64,000 nt of DNA from Peribolospora baueri (Eukaryota; Basidiomycota; Peribolosporomycetes; Peribolosporales; Peribolosporaceae): assembly GCA_029717555.1 (NCBI GenBank), contig JAMDHS010000016.1:186001-250000 (forward strand), given 5' to 3'. The notes below the pieces were generated by a model. The model did no database searches. It had not been told where the DNA came from and worked only from the letters and a program-made list of their open reading frames with translations. The position numbers and the translations under genes were made by a program. Shown piece by piece: positions 56,521-64,000 of this stretch (positions are counted from its first letter, which is position 1; each line of letters starts with the position of its first letter).

Positions 56521-58253
56521 ATGTCGAGCGTGAGTCGCCATGCCGTTTCTAACGTCTCAGCCAACCATCGCTCTTACCCTGCATCTCACTTGGCCTTATA
56601 TGCATTCTATCTACCAATGGACACAGTTTGCAGAGCTTATGAAAGCGGCCAAGGAGCACACGGCCTCTTCCGCCGCTGCTCTTGCCGAGGAACGAGCGGC
56701 TCGGGCGAAGGAGGAGAAGCGCAAGCGGGTTTTCCAGGAGAAGCGCGAGAGGGAGGAGCGCGAGCGGCAGAAGCTCATCTTGCAACGACGACTGGAGAAT
56801 GAGAGACGGGCGGAGGAGGAGAGGAAGAGGAGAGAGGAGGAGAGGAAGAGAAGGGAGAAGGAGGTGATGGACAGGGAGGAGGGCAAGTTGGATAAGAGTC
56901 AGGGGGCGTTAGTCATTGGAAAGAACGGGGAAGTGAGGAACGCTTACGTGCTCAAGAAGGCAAGAGAGCAACAGCAAAAGGAGAAGGGTCGCTTGAGCGG
57001 CGCGAATGCCAGCCCGAGCGTCTCGCCGGCTCGTAAGCGTACGACTGGTGGGGCAGGCCCTTCCAAGGCGAAGGTGCGCCTTGATTCCTTCTTAGAACGA
57101 CCGAACGTCAAATACGACGAAACAGCTCTCTCACACAGACATACCATCTCTGATATCCCCAAACGTTTTTCGGTCGTTCCGTCCACAGACCACTTCTTCC
57201 TCGCGTAGCAGTTCGAGCGTCCCGCTCACCCGCGAGGAGAAGCGCGAGAGGCAGAAGGCTGCCATGTTCGGCGTCTCATACTCAAAGCTTGTCAAGGGTA
57301 CGTTTCGTGGGAGCGGGAATTTTTTTTTTTTGTTGGTACAGGATGGATAGATACACTGGCATTGCCCCTTCCGTCCACTTGTTTCCATTTCTTCTTTGTC
57401 TCCATCACAGGCGGGGACGCGAGCGGCCGCCTCACGTCCTCCCCCTCGGCGTCATTGAGACAGAAGGGCAAAGAACGCGATCTCTCCGCTTCCGCTGCCA
57501 CAGCCGCTGGCAATAAGCGGCTAGCGGCAGCGTCTTCAGCCTTGCCGTCCTCGGTTTCGTCGTCGTCGGAGGCGATCAAACGCGCCGGAGTGGACAGAGT
57601 TGGTACCACCCGTCCCACGACGGCCCTGCGGGAGGAAATGATGAGGAAGAAAAAGGAACAAGCTCGGGCTCAGCCTCGGGGGAAGGGAGACGAGGAAGAG
57701 GAAGGCGAGGAAGGGTACTACTATTCGGAGGAGGACTTGGACGAGTACGAGACAGAGGAGAGCGAGGACGAGGGAGAAGAGGAGAGCGTGAGGGAGCAGA
57801 TTTGGGCGATATTGGGACGGGGGAAGAAGAGAGAAGAGTGAGTTTACAACTCGCGGCGTGGCTCACATTGGTTCCACGGGGACGCATGTATTGAACGTGG
57901 AGGACGGCCGGGCTGACTTGATTGGACGGGGACCATGCTCTGGGCCATTTCCTTTTCTTTGCGCTTCGCTTCAGGTATATTGCCCGGGACGTCGGCAGTG
58001 ACGACGACATGGAAGCCGGTATCGACGAGGTGTACCGTGAGGAGATGCGCAGGTGGGTGATACGTGTATATGCGGACTGACATCATGGGCGCTGCCTCGG
58101 TTTTTTTGATCCGAACTGACCTTTCCGCTCGTCTTCCTTCCTTTGCGTAGCGCCCGTCTGGCGAGGGAGGAAGACCTGCGCGAGGAGGAAGAGCTGAAGA
58201 GGCACGAGAGAGAGAAGGCGCGGCGCAAGATGAGGCTGGGAAGAGGATCGTGA
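56521..58253 (+). CDS. SPT2: SPT2 chromatin protein (histone H3-H4 chaperone)
   Basis: Six exons (56521-56529, 56627-57073, 57189-57297, 57411-57837, 57975-58052, 58151-58253) encode 390 residues. Spt2 binds H3-H4 and keeps nucleosomes in place during transcription. The N-terminal half is a charged Lys/Glu/Arg helix (LAEERAARAKEEKRKRVF), then basic low-complexity sequence. The conserved C-terminal SPT2 domain has an acidic stretch (EEDLDEYETEESEDEGEEES), IARDVGSDDDMEAGIDEVYREE and the Arg-rich helix SARLAREEDLREEEELKRHE. The first exon is just 9 nt (Met-Ser-Ser). The exon 3 acceptor was placed at 57188 because it alone keeps phase. A C/T-rich tract precedes the ATG; the DSC2-like gene starts 290 bp away on the other strand. 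Confidence 0.9.
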
Positions 58254-58990
58254 CCGGGCCCGGGCTGCTCAGCGGGTTTGAGTCCGTCGGGCGGCGGTCG
58301 TGCTCGTGCTCGTCTGCGTAAGGCGTATAACCGGTCGCTGGCCTCTGGTTCGTTTCGCTCGTCAAGTCCTTAATGGATGTCGGTGTGGACCGTGTCTGCT
58401 TTATCCCTCATCCATCCATCCGTCCATTCATCCATTCATCCATGCATCCATGCATCCATGCATCCATTCATCCATTCATCCATCCAGCATGTCTCTGTTC
58501 CTGGACCGGCGCACTTGTACATCAGCCACGCTTTCACCGACCGACTTATCATCTGACCGATAGAAGGAGGAATGGGACGTCTAGTTGCCTTCGGGGTGTC
58601 GGTCGTACTGCGACCGGGGACTGACTGTCCGCGAGCGAGCCTGTCCGACGTCCGTTGGTCGTCGGTCGTCCGTGAGCCAGACCGGGCCGGACGGGATGCG
58701 ATGTGCGATCGGGATGATGGCGCGGTCGGTCAAAGTCGAAAGATGAAATACGAAATGCGAGTACGAAGACGGGTACAGATAGAGATACAGATACGGAAGC
58801 GAGGAAGGGCGGAAGGAATGGAGTATGGGTCTGTCTGGGTGAAGACCGTCGAGAGCTCGAACCGGCCGGACGGTGGGAGGCGCTCCCGTGCAGTGAAATC
58901 GCTGCTCGTCGTGGTCATATAAGAAGATCTGGGACATCCGATGGTCGTCGTCGTCGTCGACGTCGACGCGGGCGAGCCTTCAAGAAAAAA
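58254..58990. other. Intergenic, convergent 3' flanks of SPT2 and the RING/LysM gene
   Basis: This 737 bp stretch includes the CATC-rich microsatellite and otherwise no gene or RNA that I can recognise. Confidence 0.5.
58408..58487. repeat. (CATC)n/(CATT, CATG) compound microsatellite
   Basis: About 19 tandem 4-bp units of CATC interrupted by CATT, CATG and CGTC variants form an 80 bp tract, the longest simple repeat in the window. Confidence 0.9.
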
Positions 58991-60450
58991 TCAAGGATTC
59001 TTCCCGCCCTTGCCTTCCACCTCTGCCCACCCGCACCTGCCCACGCTCGTCTCCCCCTCTGCCCCCCCGTCCACGCCCACGCTCGTCGCGCGGCCGGCGC
59101 CACCGACGGAGGTGAGGCCGTCCCACCATTTCGCAGCGACGCTCAGCGTACCCCGCCCCCGTCCGACCGTCTTTCCCTTGCCCTTGCCCTTGGCTTTGCT
59201 CGACCTGCGCTCGAAATCAGGCACCCTTCCTTCGGCCCTCTCTCTCCTCTCCCATACCGTGTCCGCCTCCCACCTCCTCGCCGCCTCCGCCAGTATGACT
59301 TCGAACTTTGCCCTCCTTGCCGCGTCCGCGTCCGAGGTACACGCTGCCTGGCCGCCGAAGTCGTCGAGCACGCCGCCGCCGTCAAACAGCACGCGCTCCA
59401 CCTCCACCTCCACCTCCGCAAGACCCACATAGGCCCACGCGACACGCTCATCGGTCTCCTTGGTGAGACGGCGGAACTGGCGGAGGGTGCGCATGCGCGC
59501 CTCGTGTGTCTTTTCGGGTTCTGTGAGAAGGGGAGGTGGGGGCGGGGAGGGCGGGGGCGGGGGCGCCGGGATGTGGGAAGGCGAAGGGGAGGTGAGGGAG
59601 GAGGGGAGGAGGAGGAGGGAGCGCGTGTGGACGAGTTGGGGCGTTGTGGAGAGTGTCGAAGGCGGGAGGTCGTTGAGTCGGCAAAGAAGGTGGCGCTGCA
59701 GGTTGAGGGAGGATGGATGGGGAGAGGAGAGGAGTCAGTCGGGTTGGAGGCCAGACGTTCCTCACGAGTCCTTTCGAGCCGAGTTGAGGACTGCGCTGAG
59801 CGACTACTCACGTCGACGCCGTATCTGAGTGCGATCCCGACCAGCGTATCCTCCGGCCGGACATAGTGCCTCGGCCGATCCGCCATTCCTGCTTCTCCTT
59901 GTGTCCCTCCCGCGGGCACTGAGGAGGGCCCGGGGGCGGGCTTTTCGTCATCCAAGGGAAGGACGACGGGAGGGCGACACGTCTTGGAGCCATCGGACAG
60001 TCCGTCGACCGCCGCGTCACTGGCTGGGGATGTAGATATGCGAGGAGGACTCTGCGTGGCACGCTCCGGAGGCGGACGAGGTGCGCTGGCCGGGCGGTGG
60101 TGATCGTCGTCGTCGTCGTCGTTGTTTTCGATGACGAATGCGCTGTCCACGAGCCCATCCGCTTCCTCATACGGCGGAGGCGGGACGTCCGGCACGCACG
60201 CCTGGGCCGCCGCGGCAGTGCCAGCGTCGTTGCTCTTGGGAAAGACGCCGGCGGTGCCTGCGCAGAGGGGACAGAAGGTGGCCAGGCGTGGATTGCGCTT
60301 GAGGCAGGGATCGCAGATCGGCCGGTGGCAGCACGGCGTGATGTAGTGTGGCAGCGGCCCGGCGCGGTGGTGGTGGTGATCTGGAGGCGCGCTGGGCGGT
60401 CTGGGGTCGGGGACGGTGGAGGAACATGCGACGCAGAGGGAGGGGGGCAT
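58991..60450 (-). CDS. RING-like zinc-binding plus LysM-domain protein, no signal peptide
   Basis: Exons 60450-59812 and 59695-58991 encode 447 residues. The N-terminus is a compact Cys/His motif: Cys6, Cys9, Cys40/41-His42, Cys46, Cys49, Cys60, Cys63 (CVAC ... PCCHRPICDPC ... FCPLC), spacing compatible with a RING-like treble of zinc ligands. A Pro/Asp/His-rich linker follows. Residues about 194-245, split by the intron, read HYVRPEDTLVGIALRYGVD then LLCRLNDLPPSTL ... RSLLLLP, a good LysM domain. The rest is a charged helical region (ARRAKFEVILAEAARRWEAD, then Lys/Gly repeats). Secreted LysM proteins bind chitin; with no signal peptide this one should be cytosolic or nuclear. Function unknown. 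Confidence 0.85.
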
Positions 60451-61223
60451 GGTGATGGTGGGGTGTGTGAGACGTCGTTGTTGTCGGGCGATCGCGGCCG
60501 GGTTCGAGGTCAAGGTCGTACAAAGTCATCTCTATCTGTCTATCCGTATATTCTAATCTATCGTCTGTCATCGGCCGTATTGTACTACCCTCGCACAGAG
60601 CTGTCTGTATGCGGTCATGCGGGCCGCCCGTCGCCGTGCCTGGCGGCGTCAAGCGGGCGGCCAAGCGGGCGGCAATGAGGGGCGATGACCCCCGCAGGCG
60701 TCAAATGAGCGTCGGCAGCGAAGAGAAGAAACATTTATTATTTCCAACCAACGGGCCCGGCTCTCCACAACCATTCACCCGCCCTTCCTCCACCCCCACA
60801 GCCACGGCCACGACGACGACGACGACGCCTCAACCGTCGGATCCTCTTCCCCTCTTACCCCGGATTTCCTCCTTCCATCCACTACTCCAATCGTTCCCGC
60901 AACAACACCATTTCTCCATCTCCCCCGCGCCCACCCACGCCCTAGTCCAATCCGAGCCGCCTTTCTTCCCCCGCCAAATCCCTCCCTCCCCTTCCTCCGC
61001 GCTGTCCGGTCCGCATCCGCCGCTGTGCTGAGCGCAGCGACAGCGACGGATGGACGGACGACTGAAACGACCCACCGATTGACCGTCTCCTCTGCCCGCT
61101 CAGACAGACAGACAGACACACGCTCGCTCCAATCAAAGCCCATCTCCGGTTGCGCGACCGCCAGCCCGTCTTTTCTCCTTGCTTCATCTTCGATCGAATT
61201 CGCGCCACACCGGGCCAAACAGG
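60451..61223. promoter_or_regulatory. Divergent intergenic region between the RING/LysM gene and the Zn2Cys6 gene
   Basis: This 773 bp region should carry both promoters. It is pyrimidine-rich on the plus strand toward the Zn2Cys6 start and has a CGACGACGACGA run (60805-60825) and an AGACAGACAGAC run (61103-61120). No gene was recognised. Confidence 0.45.
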
Positions 61224-64000
61224 ATGGCCTACCCAGCGCCCCACCCCGACCGCACTTGCACCACCGCCTCCTCTTCCTCGCCCTCCTCCCTCCGCACTCC
61301 TTCCTCTGCCCCCGCCTCCCATCCCCTCGCTTCTTCCTCCCCTTCCTCCTCCCTCCCCGCACACATCCCCAACGCCCCATCACAACCCACGACACACCAT
61401 CCTCACCTCGCCCCCCCTTCTGCTTGGGCAGCCGGCGCAGGTCTCGGCGGCGCCGGCAGCTCCGACGGGCCTTTTGTCCGTCCTTCCGCCGCACATCCGC
61501 ATGGGCCCCGGTCCGGTGAGCGTCGGAGGATGATGAGCGTGGATGACGAGGTAGATACCGATGGCGAGGAGGCAAGGGAGGATGCCAAAGAAGAACCGTC
61601 GTCGGCCGACGACCGGCTCGTTCCGTCTCGCTCAGCGTCGTCCTCCTCCACCACGGCCCGTCGTCCGACTGACGCCGTCTCCTCCGCCCACGTCTCCTTC
61701 AAAGGAAGGAAACCGACGACGTCCAGCGCGCGCAAGGGCGATAAACGGAAGGAAAGGGAGGAGCAGGAAGAGGATGAGAAGGAGAAAGAGAAAAGGGAGG
61801 AGCAGGAAGAGGATGAGAAGGAGAAAGAGAAAAAGGAGAAAGAGATCAAGAGGAGGAGTTCCAAGGCTTGCGATGTTAGTCCCTTTCCTCGTCCCGTTTT
61901 CCACTCCCCGGCGGCCTCGTCTGTTCCCTCATCTCTTCTCTTCTCTTCCTCCCGTCCCGTCCCGCTTCGTCTTTGTCCCGCACCACCAGGGCTGTCGCCG
62001 CGCGAAATGCAAGTGCGAGCTGCCCCCTGGCGCTCCCGCCACCGCGCCTTGTACCAACTGCGAGGCCATGGGCGTACAGTGTACCTTTTTGGAGGCCAGT
62101 CGTAAAAGGTGAGCTTACCCGCACTGTCGAGCCGAATCGTGAGAGGAGTATATCTGGAAAAGAACGAGCGCCGACACTGACTGTCTGCTGTCTTTCCCCT
62201 TCTTTCCTCGCTCTCGCCTTTTTCAGGGGCCCGCCGAAAGGTGAGTGCATTCATGTGTCGAGCGCAAAACGGTCCCACGCGTATCTGACCTCCGGTCTCC
62301 TTCTCTTCACCCAGGCTATATCGAAGCCATCGAATCCCGCCTGCACCGCATGGAAGGCCTCATCGCCGTCCTATCCGCCTCTTCCGACCCTCGAGCGAGA
62401 GGCCTGCTCACGGACCTTGTCGGTAAGCAGAAGCTCGACGAGGTGCTTCGCGGTCTCGGTCCTTCTGCCCAAGCCATCGTCGCCGACGCAGGGCCCGCCG
62501 ATGAAGGGGACGAGCCGACTCGGGTTCAGAAGCGACGCGTGGCAGAGCGAGGAGGAGGCGGAAAGTGGAAAAACAGCTGGTGGTCTCTACCCCTCAACGA
62601 AGAGGAGCGGGGGGCTGACGAGGCTAGAAGGGAGATCAGCCCTGGTCACTCCAAGGCCTCCGCATCCGCCTCCGCCGAGTCCTCATCGTCCTCGCAGAAG
62701 AAGCGCCGCGATAGCTTTCTCGACCCCAACGGCGATCCCCTCCTGCCCAATCTCCAACGCGTTCTCCACCAGCGCACCGGCCACGGGAGAGAGCGTGGAG
62801 AGCCGCGGGAAATCACGTCGTCACCGACGGCGACGACCAACAACGCCACGATCATCGCCGCAACTCATCAGGCTGCTCCCGGCTTCTCGCCCTGGCCGGC
62901 GCCCGGCTTTGCCCATTCCCCCCATCCGCAGGGGCGGCCTTTGGATGTCGCAAGTCAAACCACGCGGGCTTTGGATATCGGAAGTCAAACCACCGCCGCC
63001 GTCGCCGTCGCCGTCGAGCACCAACACGGCTTCGCCTTCTCGCCCTCTCCTCCCGCCGGCACCGCCAACGCCTGGACCCCTGGCCCACCCGCTCACCAGT
63101 TCTCGGGGTGGGTCCGCTCGCCGCCGGTCAGCAGTCGTCCGCCGTCCTCCTCTCAGCCCGTGCAGCCTCCGCCCGGACATCACATGTTTCCATCGTTCAG
63201 CCACTTTGCTCAACGTCGCCATCGGGACAATTCCAATGGTGCTGCCAGTCTCCATTTGCACAACGCCGACGGCGTCGGCGCGCCTTCCTTCGGCATGCCG
63301 GGAGTAGAACAAGCCCCCTTCCATCACCACCCCGATCGTCTCCAGCTGCACCCGCCGCCTCCGCAGGCCGCACCGGCGGCCTATAGCCCCACACAGACGT
63401 TTGAGTCCTTTGGCTCTCTCGGCGCCGCCAATTCGCCGGTTCGTCCGCCACCGCCGGACGGCCCTTCGCCGCCTCAACGCCGTCGACTCGACGGTCCCGG
63501 TCCTTCGACGCGGGCCATGTGGGACCTTTCCCCGCGCCCCGCCGCCACCGCCACCGCCACCGCCACCGCCTTTGATACCTTCTCCCCTCCCAGCGTCGAC
63601 ATTCTTCCCGCCTCCGGGTCTTCCCCCGCCGCTGCATCTAGCGCAGGCACCTCTCGCAGCGTCGGACCTCGTCCCGCTGCAGCGGCGGCAGCGGCCGCCA
63701 ACGGTCATCCGCCGGCGGAAGAAAAGATCAGCGTGGAGGGAAGTTTCGGCAGCGCGCTCGCCGAGAACAGAGGCGAGCTTCCTGCCGCCAACAAGGGAAA
63801 CACACCCACTGGCGCCTCTGCCCCGTCCATCAACGTACACCACAGCCCTGGCACTGCGATCGGGGCCGAGGAAGCGGATGCGGCGACGGCTATGTGGGCT
63901 TTGACGCACGTGAGCGCTTTCGTTTCTTTTCTTTTTTTTTTTCTTTTTTTTTTTAAATCTCTTTGGAGCGTCATGCTCTGTTCTCTTCTGTCTTTCTGTC
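61224..64000 (+). CDS. Zn2Cys6 fungal transcription factor, 5' part (continues past the window)
   Basis: Exons in view are 61224-61874, 61990-62108, 62227-62240 and 62315-63909 (donor CAC|GTGAGC). A long Ser/Pro-rich N-terminus leads to an acidic-basic repeat and then the zinc cluster C216-x2-C219-x6-C226-x11-C238-x2-C241-x6-C248 (KACDGCRRAKCKCE). The linker KRGPPKGYIEAIESRLHRMEGL is the usual start of the dimerising coiled coil in the GPPKGYI group, to which several carbon-source regulators belong. Exon 3 is only 14 nt and encodes most of GPPK. The rest is Pro/Ala/Ser-rich. The fungal-specific regulatory domain would lie downstream, outside the window, so targets cannot be inferred. Confidence 0.9.
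61758..61835. repeat. 39-bp tandem duplication inside the Zn2Cys6 gene
   Basis: Two tandem copies of a 39-bp unit encode EEQEEDEKEKEKR/K twice just upstream of the zinc cluster, with only one or two mismatches. The frame is kept. Confidence 0.9.
62939..62993. repeat. 30-bp imperfect direct repeat in the Zn2Cys6 gene
   Basis: Two copies of a unit (CTTTGGATGTCGCAAGTCAA and CTTTGGATATCGGAAGTCAA, each followed by ACCAC) encode LD(V/I)(A/G)SQTT twice. Period 30 bp, so the frame is preserved. Confidence 0.85.

Overview
This 64 kb window is nuclear DNA of a fungus, most likely a basidiomycete. The signs are G+C-rich sequence, about 27 protein genes on both strands, and roughly 4-5 short introns per gene (usually 50-150 nt, mostly GTGAGT/GTGAGC donors). 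Very short exons (9-24 nt) are common. High intron density with high G+C fits Pucciniomycotina (a Rhodotorula/Microbotryomycetes-like lineage) better than the intron-poor smuts; this placement is an inference. I found no transposons, viral remnants, tRNA or rRNA genes, CRISPR arrays or plasmid-like parts. Gene models were built by hand: each splice junction was chosen so that reading phase, GT(GC)-AG borders and family similarity agree. Coordinates should be right to within a few bases, but they are not transcript-verified.

Layout, 1-25 kb: the 3' end of an SOD-fold mitoribosomal protein (1-443), a small HIG1-like membrane protein (759-1280, -), FGAM synthase ADE6 (1555-5787, +), a GPI-anchor-like secreted protein (6731-7510, -), RNase H2 subunit B (7925-9822, +), the PdxT/SNO glutaminase (10702-11822, -), MoaA/CNX2 (12161-14166, +), argininosuccinate synthase (14453-16475, +), an NADPH:quinone reductase (17117-19070, -), an FGGY carbohydrate kinase (19545-22283, -) and a four-TM protein (23372-24715, -).

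25-46 kb: an SDR dehydrogenase (25473-27501, +), MET22-like nucleotidase (28163-29731, +), a diacylglycerol/sphingoid-kinase-like protein (30485-32108, +), a poly-Q membrane protein (32349-32956, -), HMG-CoA lyase (33534-35085, -), cytochrome c heme lyase (35626-36562, +), APC/C subunit CDC16 (36589-40320, -), a 101-residue single-TM orphan (40729-41568, -), zinc chaperone ZNG1 (42167-44471, -) and a pepsin-family protease (45011-46915, -).

46-64 kb: a 1.8 kb gene-free stretch rich in simple repeats, a 936-residue orphan with a calponin-homology-like motif (48704-51981, -), mitoribosomal mL53 (52524-52859, +), a DSC2/UBAC2-type rhomboid-UBA protein (54316-56231, -), SPT2 (56521-58253, +), an unusual RING-like plus LysM protein (58991-60450, -) and the 5' part of a Zn2Cys6 transcription factor (61224 to beyond 64000, +).

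The genes are mostly housekeeping and do not form one pathway or biosynthetic cluster. Themes are mitochondrial biogenesis (two mitoribosomal proteins, heme lyase, a HIG1-like protein, several presequences) and cofactor, amino-acid or nucleotide metabolism (ADE6, SNO, CNX2, ARG1, MET22, HMG-CoA lyase). I do not see an obvious new multi-gene system. The most interesting items are single genes: the RING/LysM protein, the CH-like orphan, the tiny-exon membrane protein, and several enzymes whose ends suggest dual organelle targeting.
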